Assembly (NCBI GenBank): GCA_003049485.1
Contig: PYST01000058.1
Coordinates: 62,001-126,000, forward strand
DNA: 64,000 nucleotides
Reading direction: 5' to 3'
Origin: Ophioceras dolichostomum
Taxonomy: Eukaryota; Ascomycota; Sordariomycetes; Magnaporthales; Ophioceraceae
Below the pieces are notes generated by a model. The model was not told the DNA's origin. It saw nothing but the letters and a program-made list of their open reading frames with translations, and searched no databases. How positions within the stretch are numbered: the stretch's first letter is position 1; every line of letters begins with the position of its first letter. A program made the translations under genes and the position numbers. Positions 22,574 through 36,021 of the stretch are shown in pieces.

Positions 22574-23400
22574 ATATTACCAGAAAGGGTGGAAAAACGG
22601 ACACGGAGGTGACGGGAGGGAGCTGACAGCTGCTGAAGTGCTGCAAAAAATCAAGAGCGCAAACACTGCAGAAATCGATTGCGGTCTCTCGATCCATATC
22701 GTGGAGAGGATGGTCTCCATGAATCAATACTATATAATCCCTATTCTTTACAAATACATACGCACCTATCCTACCTACCCTACCGCCTAAGTACCCTTCC
22801 TGCGCTGCCGCCACTCCTTACCTTACCTCTCTCTTTTCCCTCTATTTCATTGCCTTTTGCATCCGAGATACCACTTTCCTCCATCCCCTCACATTTTTTC
22901 TTTTCCGGCATTTTCCTTTGTTCTTTTTCTTAGCGTTTTTGCTTTGTTATTTTTTTGGTGTTTTTTTTCCCTATTTTTTCTTTTGACCTAGCGCGAAACA
23001 AAAAAGAAGGTTGGCATTTATGTTGGGCGACCGACACACTCACACAAACACTCACACAAAACACAATTTTACCCCTGAGCGAGCGAAGGAAGGAAGGATG
23101 GACGGGAAATCTGGACACACAAACCTCACACACGCATACCATATAGGTAAATAAAACCCCTAATAGTTTTCTTAAGTTATATATACCAATATCCTTACTA
23201 TCCATCCCCTTTTTGGGGGGTTTCTTTCTAAGCGGAGGAGAGCTTCCCTAGACTGTCCCATATCGGTGCTCTGGTCCTCTCGCATGACGTTTTTTTTTTT
23301 TAGCAAGCCTTTTCTTTCTTTTCCTTGGGTTTGTCTATCGGTGGGCTTTTTTTTCTTCCAACTTCCCCCCATTTGTTATCCCCTCCTAACTGGTAGCTCC

Positions 23401-23418
23401 TCTCTCTCTCTCTCTCTC
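23401..23418. repeat. (TC)9 microsatellite
   Basis: Nine perfect TC dinucleotides in the noncoding region downstream of the bZIP gene. Confidence 0.9.
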
Positions 23419-23944
23419 CTAGCGTTTGCGACCTTTTTTGGGGCTTTTTTTTTCAAGGATACCACTACTCCCACACAGATTGGACACTGTTTTTTGTTAC
23501 TTTTTGCTTTTCGGCCAGCCTTTTGGCCAAACGGTATCTATCTACCTTTCCACCGTATCAGGTCCTTCAGCTACGGTACCTCACCTAGGTACCTTTTCTG
23601 TGAAGAAGTGCGCTCGACGTACTATCTGTTCCAGCTCTACCATGCTGTAAGCCTGTGTCCCCAGCTGTCTTGGTTTGCTGTAAGCTACTATCACGGGCCG
23701 ACGTATCATCCATACAGGGAGTCCCAATCCTTGTTTCATGGCTCAGCCGCTCCGGCCGCTTTGCTTCGGGATAAAGCGCAGATGATGGTGGGGACTTCCC
23801 TCGATGGATGGGTGCGGCTGGGTGGAAGAAGCTTGGTAAATTAGACAAGGGAGGGAGAGCTCTTGCTTTCGTCTCGCCTGGGGGGGAAGGCCGGACAGTC
23901 GTGGGCTGGAGCAGGTACCTAAGTGGTCGGTCAGTGGAGCAGGG

Positions 23945-23996
23945 GAGAAGGAGGTACATAAGAAGCAGTAGAGAAGGAGGTACATAAGAAGCAGTA
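23945..23996 (+). repeat. Exact 26-bp tandem duplication
   Basis: Two identical 26-bp units, 23945-23970 and 23971-23996, lie back to back. The unit contains GGAGGTACATAAG. No ORF or palindrome explains it; replication slippage is the simple reading. Confidence 0.9.
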
Positions 23997-26900
23997 GAAG
24001 AAAGATAGGGGAGATGCTAGCAAGCATTCTGGATGTTCCGTAAGTAGGTGGCATTGGGGGGACGGCGGCTGGCGACGGATATTGGGCCTGAACAGATTGC
24101 ATTATCGGCTCGGCTTTCCTCATCTTCTTTTTCGATGTATGATAGGAAAATAGGACTACATACTGCTTAGGAGCAAAAGAGGATCGCTGCATCTATGAAC
24201 CGGACATGACCGGTCGGTCCTATCTGTGAACACTCACTCCTGCTTACACATAGGTACCTATCACGGTGGGAGAGTCGGCGGGTGATATTGACGGGATGGC
24301 TGTGGTCCGGCATGTGTCTTGCGTCTTCCAGAGAAGGAAGCAGGCATGTGTGCGGGCCGGCACACTAGTGAGCACATGCATGCCCGGGGCCAGACCCAGG
24401 AGTAGTATCAGGTTGAGGCAAGTCAGGTCGTCCGTCGTCCCCCAATTCAAGGATCTGCCTGTCTGCCTTCTCAAATCTCATATTGAGAAGCAACGAAGGA
24501 GAGCGGCCGGGGGCAGCGGGCCGACTCGTCCTCGACTACACGCCCCCTCTTATTCGAGCTTCCATCTCACTCGCGTTCGGCACGGAGAGGGGCAACATTT
24601 AACAGGCCAAGAAGGAAGAGAGGTCAGAACTTCAGAAGAAAGACAGCAGGCAGTGGAGAAAAGAGGGGTCGGTAGGTCAAAGCAAGCAGAGGAAAGCAAG
24701 ATATGCCAAGAAAATCCGTAGAACGCCGGCCAGTCATGAATGGAGAAAACAAATATGTAGGTCCCTCGCAGCTTGCTTGCTTGCTTCTTTTGTTCGGCGC
24801 CTGACACATCATGTCCCTACAGAGTACTCGCTCACTCGCTTCATGCATTCACCTACCTGTAGGTACCTCAGTGAGCACAGGGGGTGGGAACAGAAGACCA
24901 AACAACCCAGTTATTTTCGTCGAGTAGCCGAGAGGAGAGGAGTGAGCCGCTCGCTCAGGCGATCAGCGATCATTTCTCCAGCCAGCCAGCTGAACGGACG
25001 ATGAACATCAATGAACATCAGTGGACATCAAATGGGGTTGGGGCCGGCGCCAAGACTCGGTTTCATCAACAGTCTTGACTAGCTGCGGCATGCAATAATG
25101 CATATGATAGATCGCTTTTTCCATTGTTTTTTCTTCGCTTTCTTTTTGCTCCTATGACTCCATCCCCGTTTCGGCCAAGAGAGAGGGAGAGTCAGAGGCG
25201 AAGGCAAGGCCGAAAATTTCTCTGAGTGGCGAAGATGTGAGAGAGAGCCAGCCAGTCACGTAAGAACCAGGCAAGCAGGAGAGGGGAAAATGGCGCTTCT
25301 TGTTTGGCTGTCTGTGAATGTCAATAAGTTGCGTGAAGTGAGAGCAACCACCAAATAAAAAAAAAAGCAGCCAAACTGAAAGCAAGACGGAAAATATGGG
25401 GGGAGAAGGTATATCCAGGCACACAACTCGGCAAGAGCAGAATCAAGCAAATATTGCATGCCATCCCCCGTTCTCGTGTCCCGCCTTTCTCCCTTTCTCT
25501 GTGTGCCAATACACATCGGCTAGTCCAAGAACAAGCGAAACCTCCTTTCAGCTGATCAACAAGCGAGCAAAAAAAAGCCGTTCACCAACGAGGCTATCCG
25601 TCAATCCTTTTACCACAACGGGCTTACTTGGATGGGCCACACGCACGCACCCCATCCGCAAATACCGGCGCTTTTTAGCTCCTTTGCTAAATGATTGGCT
25701 GCCGGCCGTTGCTCGGGATGACTTTTTCCCCCCTTCTAAAGCCAGCCACTAACTGCTTGCTTTTCCAAATGGGTATGGACCTCGCGTCGCCTGGCCTCTC
25801 CTCGCAGAGGGTGGCCAGCTTGGTCTGGGTAGCTAGGTAGCTGGGTAGCTCTCCCAAGACAACGGCCGAGCATGCAAGCTAGGAACCTCGAGCTGGTATT
25901 CTGTAGCTGGGAGCTGGTTCCCGGTTGGCGAAGGTGTGAGTGGATACATGGCTGAGTGACTTGATGACCTCCTCCCCCTCTCGTACGGGAGATTTGCACA
26001 TGGACTTGCAGATAGGTCAGGTAGAATGCTGGAAGGGAAAAAAAAAGGGGGAGTGGAGTGGATGAATACGTGGGAAACACGAGGCAACAAGAAAGATGAC
26101 TTTCACCAATCTCATCCACATGGCCCGGGCGACAAACACACATTGAAACCTATCTATCCTCTTTCCGTAACATTTGCCTCTCGTCTTAGTGCCATTGTCA
26201 CCCCCCACTCCATCGTCGTCTGTCCCGGCCGCTTGGGTCTCCGGCTTTCCAGATGGCGAACCAATGAGAGGACTTACCGGCCCTAGTCACAAGCATCGAC
26301 CCATCCCCCATGGCAGGCACAAGACACGGCAGAGAAGTTGTAATCGTCGCCGCCATCGCCGTCGCCGCCAATAAATCCCCACACAATATTACGTATAATG
26401 AGGAATATTAGCCACTACATACCCAGTATTTCTATCTCTCCATGTAGCGTCCCAGGGTCACTCACTCACCGGCCCGTTGGTTGGGTCAGAATCCTCCGGG
26501 GGTATGCATGCGTCGGCGAGGGGAATGGAGTGTGGAAGACGCAGGACAGAGAAGAGGGAAATGTGATATCTTTTGCTTGATGCACACCCTCCTTGAGTAG
26601 GGATGGATGGATGAATGATGCATGCATTTACCACTCACTCACTCACCCATCCAGTCCGTCCCATCCACTGAGAAGGGAACCGAAAGCTCGTCCGGGGGGG
26701 CCCCGGCTTAATATCCGTCATCACATTCGTCAGCTCGGATATGTCTCGCCTATTTCGTCACCGTATTCGACAAGACGAAGAAGAAGAAGGACAATCGAGA
26801 GGAAGAAGACGCGGCCCGAGTCCATGGTTCATCGGGTGGCGCGGAGATATGTAGAAAGGGGAAGGGAGGGGGTAGGAGGATGAGGGACTGACGGTGAGCA

Positions 26901-27136
26901 CTGTGTAGGTTTGCCATCCAGTTCGTTTCCCGCCAATAACATTCTAGAACGACTAAAATGGAGGAAGAGACGGCCACAAAGGAGGCGGGGGTGGAAGAGA
27001 ACGTATTTCTTTTGACGCGAACCGCGGTTCCCATCCCTTTCATCCTCCCAATGCGTGAAAAGAAAGGCATACCATGGCTGCCTAACAAGCACGTGGGAAT
27101 ACCAACGGGCGGGCGGTCATCAACGCATGAAAGGAC

Positions 27137-27173
27137 GGTCAGTCAGTCAGTCAGTCGGTCAGCCGGTCGGTCA
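27137..27173 (+). repeat. Degenerate GTCA/GTCG tetranucleotide repeat
   Basis: About nine GTCA, GTCG or GCCG units in a row in noncoding DNA. A similar short GTCA array occurs near 7540-7560. Confidence 0.75.
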
Positions 27174-28302
27174 GTTGTTCGGTAGGCACATACCTCACTC
27201 CCTTCCCCTTTCTCTCCTTTCCCCCCTCGAGACCAGATACACACTCCCAAAACCAGATGAGTGGAGAGAATGGCGGAATTTACATTCACTGCGAGAACCT
27301 GGGAGCTGTCTTGATAATCCCGTTACCCTGGCTCTCTGCCATGGCCAAGACAAGAGAGATGCATTCGTACGCACTCAATTCCAGTGTATGGTTCTGTCTG
27401 TTCTGTGATGGTCAAGCCGGACGAGCAAAAGACGCTCAGAGAGACTACATACATAGATGCTATACACACCTCAGGTACGGTACCTATGTAGATGAGACGA
27501 ATCAAGCTAACTTCTCGGCCGACGGAGCTCACCTCGACGCTAACACACGTCAACCGCGAGCCACTCCCTGTGTGTGCATGTGTGCGTGCATGTGTGTGCC
27601 TGCTGATGACAGCGCGGGAAGGGCCTAGCTACATAGGTACCTAGCTGCGCCGCTGCTTGAGTTTGCGGCTGGAGGCAACCCCAGCCAGCCGCCGGAACAG
27701 AAGCCGCCCATGCCAGCTGATGGATGGATGTCTGTCTGCGCAGTACATAGAAACATGCAGGGCTCATCGAGGAGGAAATCGCCTCGAAGCCTAGGCAGGT
27801 GGGTGGTCAGTCACTGTCAATGGACATGCTGCTTCGACCTATCTGGCTGCTAAGGGGAGCTAAAAAAAAAAAGAGAGAGAGAGACAGACGGACCACATCA
27901 CAACCTATCCGCCTGGCACCCAACCTAACGAGGGGTGGAGGAAGTTATCAGGCGCTCTTCACCCTTTTCACCTCTAACCTCCGATACCATACCCCCGAAA
28001 CAGTTTCCATCTCTACTTTGCTACCTACACCCACCCACCTAGGCACCTACCTACCTGAGATGCCTCCCACGATCTCTCCCTCCCATCTCTCCTATCCTGT
28101 CCCTCTCGGACCTAGTAGCTCAGAAGACAGCACCAACTTCACGGCCATCGTCCTCTCTGGGCCAAGTAAGCCACTCACTCACCCACTCATTCGCCAGCGA
28201 CAATGCATATGTAGGTAAATAATATGCCCACCTCGAGGATCTTCTTTCATATCTACCTGTATTCTGCAGGTAATCGATCGGTATCTACTTCAAGCGCCTG
28301 TC

Positions 28303-28322
28303 TACCTACCTACCTAGGTACC
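28303..28322. repeat. Example of the dispersed CCTAGGTACC-type palindromic motif
   Basis: CTACC tandem units end in CCTAGGTACC. Related copies recur at least a dozen times in the window, always outside the coding sequences annotated here. This entry marks one of the clearest. Confidence 0.7.
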
Positions 28323-28857
28323 ACCCGAACCCATCCTAAGCCAAAACCTCAGTGCTTGCAAGGCAGTATAGTATAGTATATATGTGTATATCGTCCCCGC
28401 ACTCTTGTTTGTTTGACGACACTCACCACCCACCACAGCCCCCGACTTGTTGTGTGTTTTGTTCCTCCGTCGTTTTCTTCCGTCTTGAATCCCCTTCCCT
28501 CCCTTTCAAGAAAAGACCAGCAGCCAGTCTGTCTTGCCCAATGCAATGCGTGAGAGATATACCCGTTCAAAAAAAAAGACCGACCCAGCCGACGTGCGTC
28601 TACAAACCCCCCATATAAGCTTTCTGCAAGCCCTTGTTCCATCTCTACCTCGAAAACAATAAACTCAATGCAATCCATCCATCCATCCGGTCCACAATTT
28701 GTTTGTACGAAATTCTCCACCGCTGGGGTATCATCATCATCGCACTCTCAACACGGCTCAATCTACCTTCTACCTAGGTACATAAGTAGCTAGGTTTTCT
28801 GCCTCAAGACAAGTCAAGCTTTTTCAAACCCTGTTTGGAATTGGGCAAATCTCTCTC

Positions 28858-31800
28858 TCAAGCAGCGACGGGGTCAGCAACTGTCCCAGCACCGATCCCA
28901 GCAACGGCAGCAGCACCAGCGGGGGCAACCGCGTCCGCGCACCACGGGTGGTCCAGCACCTGCGAGATGCTGTACCGCTGCTTGACGTCCCTGTTCAGCA
29001 TGCGGCGGATCAGGTCGATGCTCTCGTCGCTGATGGTGTACGGCACGCGCAGGTCGCGGTCCATGATCTCGTCGATGCTGTAGAACGGGTTCTCCTTGTA
29101 GATGATGGTGTACAGCAGGATGCCCAGCGCCCACACGTCCTGCTCCTTGCCGCCGTAAGGTTGCCCGCCGAGGACCTCGGGGGCGGCGTAATCTGTGAGA
29201 AACCAAAAAAAAGTCGTCAGCTGGACTGTCTGGTCTGTCGTTGGAATCACCACCGAGATTGGGTAGGTACAGACAAGAACACTCACCAATAGTGCCCACA
29301 AACACATCATAGGGCCCGCTCTTAATATACGCCGCGCTCCCGAAGTCGATCAGCTTGATGTTGCCCTCGCCGTCCAGTATGACGTTCTCGTCCTTGATGT
29401 CCCTGTGCACCACGTGCGCGACCGTGTGCAGGTGGTGTATCGCCCTGGCGACCTGCACGAAGATGCTCCTGCACTCGTCCTCGTCCATGTTGGTGCGCAG
29501 CTCGATGTAGTCGAACAGGTCCATGCCCGGCAGGCCGTGCGGGGGCATCTCGATGTAGTAGTTGACGTCGTCCTCGAAGAAGTCCTCCATCTCGACGATG
29601 TTCGGGTGGCGGAACCCGTCCCTCCGGAGATAGTCGAGCACGTGGATCTCGAGCGGGACCGTCCCCAGCCGGCGGTCGCGCGTCCAGGTGTCGACAAGGA
29701 TGCGCCGCTTCGTCACGTACTTGAGGACCACGCGCCGCCCGCTGTCCCTGTAGCGCGCCAGCTTGACCTGGCCGTACGCGCCCTGGCCCATCTCCTCGAG
29801 GATGACGAAGTCGTCCAGCGTCTTCCTGTGAGACGGTGGGGGTGGGGCAGCGGCTTTCAGGTTCTTGGAGTCGGCCCCGGCCGCTGGTTCGGGCGGATCT
29901 TTCAATCCCGGCACCGGAGCCGGTGGTGATGCGCCTGGTCCTGCGCCCGGCCCGGGAGAGGCGTTCTTACCCACCACCGCCTTGGGGACTCCGGCGATCT
30001 TGGCCGCAGCCCCGCGTGCGACGTCCTTGATCTGCTTAGTGATCTTGGATATCGTCATCTCTTCCTTCTTAGGCTCGTCTGTGTCGGAGCTGATCTCCTG
30101 GGGAGTGTGGGCAGGTGTCTGTCCCGGCGATGGCTGGTGCAGTGGGGTGGCCGCCCCTGAGAGGAGTGGCGAGGCGGCGCCTAGGTTGTTTCTTGAGGCG
30201 TGGAGATGTCTTGAGTACGTGATCCACAGAGCGTAGACCAGCTCTGATTGTGTCGCCGCCGGTGTCGTGGCTGCTCCCGACGATGATTCATCCTCACTTG
30301 CTTCCAACACCGCATCCTCGTGAATCACAGCCGCCGACTTTTTCTCGCTCTTGACCACGCGCATCTGCACATCGATCTTGAGTTCGGATCCGTCGCGATG
30401 GCGCGCGGGCAGGCCCTCCGGCCGCAAGAAGGACATTGCCGCGTCCGGTCGTCCCTCCCGCAAAGCTAGGAAGGCGGACGCTTTGCGGAAGCTGTGCTCC
30501 GGGACCACGATGGCGTCCGTGAGCTCGATGCCGTCCTCATCAGTCACGATCCCGAGGATCTTATCAAAGTCCGGCACCAGGTCCCTGATCGGGCGGCCGT
30601 CGGGCTTCTCATATCCAAACAAGGCGCCACAGAATACTGAGTTGGAACTCTTGATTTTGAGCGTTTTTGGGCAGACGACCACGATGCCAGCGATGTGGGG
30701 AAAGCTCGACACCCTCAGCTCGGGCTTGCCCCGGATCTGTTCGACTGTGGCCGGGATGTTGACCCGGTCGCAGTTGCGGCAGGTGAAGTAGCGCCGCTTA
30801 TTCACTTGGGCATAGTCGATAGGCCCGAACCTGGGGTCGATGCCCTGCCGAGGAATGCGCGGGATCAGCCTTCCGATGTCTAGTCCGGGTTGCATGCCCT
30901 CGTCGCCCCAGATCGGCCCCAGCGAGCCTTCAAGCCGCGTGACCAGCCCGTCGTCGTCGAGCGCCACTGTCGCCACGTCCTCATGGATCTCCTCGAGCAC
31001 CCAGATCAGTCCGACCCGTTTCTCTTTGACCCATAGGCTTGCAGACCCTGTGGCCCCGTTCCGCTTCTGGATCGGCACGACGTCGCCACAGAGTAGCACG
31101 CCTCTGGACTTGTTGGTGCCATGACGGTTGGCTGGCTTGGACGGCCGTGTATCCCCGCCGTGGATCGTCTGTGCTTTCCTATCCTGCGCCGGTGGCTGCA
31201 AGCTTTGTGCTTTCTTGGCTTGTGACCTAGAGTTTGGTTTGCTCAGGAGAAGTGCAGTGATGCCGCCGCCTCGGCTTCCCAAGAGACTACTTGAGACAGC
31301 CCTGGGAGTCGATGCCGTGGATTGCTGAGCCTCGCTCTCCGAGCCGTCCCCGGCCTCGTCTGGGTCCACCCCTTTGAGCTTGTTTTCCAACCAGGATCTC
31401 CTCTCCTCCTGCACGACCTCCAGGATGCCCATCTTGCGCACCTCGGCCTTGGTCACCCCGAAAACCAGGCAGGCGAGGTCGTTGGCGGCCAAAATCGTCC
31501 ATGGAGGTTTCGCCTCCGTGGTGAAGATGGCCTGCGCCGCCGGGACCCAGCGGGTTGCGTGGCCATGTACGGCAGAGCCGATGGGCCCGAGGCTCGAGGC
31601 GAAAGACTGCGCTGACGTGGGAGACAGTACTGGCTCGCCAGCGTGGGTTTGGGGGACCACGTACGGTTGCGCTAGGGCGTCCATCAGTTTCTGCTGCATC
31701 GACGCGTGAGCTGTGTCGGTCAAGGTCCTCTTAAGGCTACTCGGTCTCCTAGACTGCGGTGGGGATGTTTGATCAGTGTGAGCGGTCTGCGCGGTCTGGG

Positions 31801-33394
31801 CAGTGGTGCCGCTCTCATTTGTTGGTGTCCTAGAGGAGTCGGGCGATTCCGACGCTGCTGCCCCTGCCCCGGTTCCATCTGCGCCGTCTCCGTCTGTGTC
31901 GGCGCCAGACCCCTTTCCTGCATGTTCCCTTTGTGCCTCACTTTTCCCCTGGCTTGCCCCAACGCTGCCGGCAGCATCCTGCCCCGTTCCGGTGACATCC
32001 TTGGCGTATTTTTCAGGAGAAGGCTGCCGCCTTGACGTGACTGGCGAGACGGGTGACACGAGCGGCTCCGGGCTCGTGGTCCTGGGAATGAACTGCTTGT
32101 CGAAGAGATTTGCCCCCGAGACATCAGCCGGTCCGGTCAGGGGCCCCTGTAGAGCACTCGGGTCTGGGTTGGGCATGCCACCTGCACCACCCGCACCGGC
32201 CACCCGCGCCTGTGCCAGTAGTTCCAAGGCATTTAGTCCGTCGATATCACCCGTAGCCCGCGCCTGAGCAGTAGCCATGGCGATATTGTTCGAGTTTGGC
32301 TGAGCCCAGCCCATCCGGTCCTTCATAAACTCGAGCGATCTTTTCAAGGCGTTCTGGCGGCTATGTAATAGCTCGTCGGACTGGCTCGCAAACGAAAAGG
32401 AATGTAGGGATTCAGAGGGGAAGCGGGAGAGGTCTTCGGTGAAGGAGGGCGAGGCGGGCCCTGGCGAAAGGGATAGGCCGGAGGTCCCCTTCCCATGTTG
32501 CCACATCATGGTCATGGAGGCGGATCGGGGCAAGCTGATGGAAGGGCTTCGGGAGGACGGATTCGAAGGCGAGGGCAAGGTCGGATTGCGGACGGGATTG
32601 TGCTGGCGTATGCGTCGCAGCCCGGAGAGACCTAGGCCGTGGTCATGGTCTGTCATGAGGGGTGACCTGCAGAGAGGAGCAGGACGGCTCGGTCAGCGAT
32701 GTCGCGGATTGAGCCGCAGTGTACGACTTGAGGAAGGTAGGGCAGGGCAGGGCAGGCAGAGAATGGCAGGCAGCCTGGGACTGGTGAGACAAGCGTGGGG
32801 CACAGCATGGCAAAGGCGAGACTGGCAACGAGGGGCAGCTCAGGACAAGTCAGAGCAGGCAGAGGAGGGACAAGGAACAGTGAAAGACGAGGCAGCGAAA
32901 GCCGCGACGACGAGGGCCAGAGGTGGACACAGTGCGACATGGGACAGCATGCATGTGATGCGTGCGAGTGGCAGCTTCGCCGTGGTGTGCGTGTGTGCGT
33001 GTCTGTGGAAGTGTGTATGAGTGTGTGCGGGAGAGCAGGTGGTGCGAGTAGTGCATGTGTCCGATCCGCTGGTCTGCCTGTCTGCCGGTTTGCCTGCTAG
33101 CCTATTGTGTGTGTCTTGTTTTCTGTGACTCTGCGTCTTGTCTCTCTCCCCGCCAAGCGGTCGAGCGTGCCTCGAGGAAGTTGCTAACCTCGTGAGGGAG
33201 TCATATTCGGCGGCCGCCGCACCGGCGTCGAACGAAAAGCGTATGCGAGCTCGCTCGGAGCTGTCGCCAATGACGGCGAGGTTCCCCGTGCTCCGGTTCT
33301 TCGGGATCTGCAGGCCCGGGGAGAGCTTGCTCCGGCCACGTTCCTCCTCCCCGTCATGATGTTCGTTGGCGCCTTTGCGGAACAAAAATGACAT
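28858..33394 (-). CDS. PAS-domain serine/threonine kinase (PSK1/PSK2/PASK-like)
   Basis: Proposed model complement(join(28858..29192, 29287..32666, 33189..33394)), 1306 aa. The 94-bp last intron is firm: it joins VFVGTI to DYAAPEV in the activation segment. The upstream exon is less sure: from ATG 33394 it reads LSPGLQIPKNRSTGNL and ends at a weak GTTAGC donor, spliced in frame to SPLMTDHDHG. Without it the protein starts at ATG 32656 (1234 aa). From 32656, PAS-like segments lie near residues 375-430 (WTILAANDLACLVFGV) and 652-705 (SVFCGALFGYEKPDGRPI), and the kinase at about 947-1223 with GQGAYG, HRDIKDEN, LIDFGSAAY and HPWC. Family role: PAS kinases tune sugar storage and translation with nutrient state. 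The N-terminal half is Ser/Pro-rich and probably disordered. Cytosolic; no membrane segment. Confidence 0.9.
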
Positions 33395-36021
33395 GTCAAT
33401 ATAAAACAGCACAATGGCCTTCCCTGGTCTATCACTCGCTACCGGAAGCCACGGACGTCAGAGGCCCACGGCGCGGAAAACTGCTTGCGCAAAGTGGAAC
33501 AAGCAGCAAGCAGCACCGGAGGTCGAGAAGACATGTGATGTGGTGGGAGTCTTCCGTTATCCATTGCGGGGGAAGGAAAGGGCAGCAAAGAAGATGGACT
33601 CACCATTCTCCGAGTCTCCACGGTACATATGGAGCATAATTGGAGCAATTCCATGCAATAAATGAAGTACGAGGCAGTTGAGTCCAGTGCTGTAGCGGAC
33701 GGACAGTAAGGGAAGAAGGAGGAAGAAAAAGAAGATCTGAGCCCAGCAGCGAAGGCCGGCGCGCTGTTTGAGGCGATTCACAGGTTACAGTCCGGAAGGG
33801 AGGTTCAATCAGATGTCTTTTCCGGTCCGAAGAGATGCGGCGCTGTGCTCACTGCCTGCTCTGCCCGTCTGGCTGCAGGCTGGCTGCGGTCGATGTGCGC
33901 TGGAATTGAGCGCATGCACACACACTGCAAGCCCCGAGTGGTACTGATTGGTAGGTACAGACAAACCCCAGAGTGGGGTGGGGTTGTGCGATCGGCTGGG
34001 GGCCAACAAATTCTGTTGCGTATGCGCCTGTCGCTGGATGGAACCAACAACTGCTTGCTCCCTCCCCGCTGGTCTCACCTCTCTTTCACTTTCGGTGGCC
34101 GGCACGAGGGATTGGGGAGAGGTCACGCTCGAGGTTGCGTATGTAAGGAAGGGTAAATCGAGTCCTCTTAAGCTCTGAGTCGAAGAAGCCAAGGAGGAGG
34201 GACGTGGCAAGCGAGAGAGAGTATTAGTCTTGGGCTGTCTCTCCAAGCACGGATGTTGGAACACCAGACAGCACACGGCCTCTTCCGCTTTAATCTTTTC
34301 CCCCCCCTTTCAACCTTGGAGATGTTCTGATTGTTTGGTCAATCGTGGCTCAGGAAGACAGCAGGATTGGTTGTATTCCGCTGGAAAAAAGATTGAGAAA
34401 ACGGAATCCTCAGGAGACTATCCTTCCGGTCGGCGCCGGCTTGCGGCCTGGTGGAAGCTGTGGAGGTGGCGTCACTCACTTGCACACTTACAGGCAGCTC
34501 CAGGCCTCGACTTCTTTCGGCCTCCTCGACTGATTGGAGGAGCCGGGGGCTAGGAGATGGCCGATATCGTGCTGGTTTGTCGTCGTACAGACGCAAAGTA
34601 CGAGCGAATTCTTTGCAGACGTGAGATTATCTTTTGGTCGAAGACTTCAGCGACTCTATTTCTCCCATGGACCAACTTTTACCATCCGCCATCGTCTCCC
34701 GTTATCCACCCGCCGCCTTGCCCCAGTCTTGAAAAGCCATGATCTTGCCCTACCTCTATTGCTCTATGCACAAATCGGCCGTCGCAACCCGACCGATGCC
34801 AAGAACAGGGATGCAGCAATTTTGCCTTGTGGTGGCATCTACATCGTCATTTTGCGTCTTTTGGGCCGCACCTACATGTATCCTCAAAGGCGAAGGGAAT
34901 ACAGTAGTAGCTTCAGCGGGGATCGTACAGGGCTGTCGACGCTGACACTGAACACCTACTGGCCGCCAATCTGATGACACGCACAACACCAGGCATAGAA
35001 CTCATGCACGTGCAAGCAACAAGGCCACTTACAGGTGAACTACCAGACAGACGGAGGCGCTCGCACGGCCAGCCGCATCATGTCGTGCACGAGGGAACAT
35101 ACACCCTCGAAATAGCTGCTGGTCCAAATGTGTAGGTATTTCTTAGTACTGAGACTTGAGAGGCGTTCAGTTCAGCACTTTTCATTCCTCCGAGCTGCAG
35201 CGCCAAGACGGCTAGAGGCGCAAAAATGGGCAGGTTTTGATCACTTGGACCCCGAAAACGCTAGAGATCGTCGACCACGGCCGGAGGGTGGGAGGGCAGC
35301 AGGAAATTGTGAAATAAGGATAGCGCCGGAGGCCGGTAATCGGCTGGCAACCGGCTTGGAACTGGAAGCGGCTGCCGATCTCGTCCGGCCACCCCTGCCC
35401 GAGCCTCCCTCGCCGTTTATTGCATCATATTGCATTCCCTTTGAGTGCTCGCACATGGGCGTGACACCGCCATTGTCCAGCTCCAGCTCTAGATTTCTGG
35501 TCAGCGACCTGCTAAGCGGCCTACCGGACACTCACATGATCGCTGCCTCAACCCTTGACTACCACAACCAACCATCTCTTTGGCAATAGGCTGGTCAGCT
35601 GGTGCCACTTCAAGTGTCATCTGCCAGCTACGGCTAGCCCGGTTTGGAACTGGCCATGAATTCGTTCGACGGCCGACTGTCTGTAGAGACGTTCGCAGTT
35701 GACAGCCTCTTTATCCTTCGAAATAGAGTCTATCTAAACTACGAGGTAGGTCGTGAGTAGCGTGCACGTAGCGGCACAGGTGGGATCGACTATCACAAGG
35801 CCCCATCAAGGGTGGAAGCGGTCTCGGGGGGAAAGAGACAAGGAACTGACAAGACCTCAAGACCTACCCCGCCATGAGGGGAGTGGGAAGACTAGAAAAC
35901 GGCTGGAGGTCCGTTAGCTCTGGCGCGTGAACCGATATCATACTTGAAGGTGACCCCCTTTGTGGCATCTTATCTACCATGTGGCATTTTGTGTCCATTC
36001 CTCCGAGGCCAGCAGACGATG

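Larger units (their letters stand above)
22574..28857. other. Long intergenic stretch (6.3 kb) without a supportable gene
   Basis: The first part should be the 3' UTR of the bZIP gene. It contains T-rich tracts (22930-23370), a CT microsatellite, a 26-bp tandem duplication, GTCA repeats and many CCTAGGTACC-type palindromes (23574-23594, 24248-24262, 27634-27648, 28303-28322, 28769-28792). ORFs are short and show no domain. The right end holds the 3' UTR of the PAS kinase gene. Confidence 0.5.
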
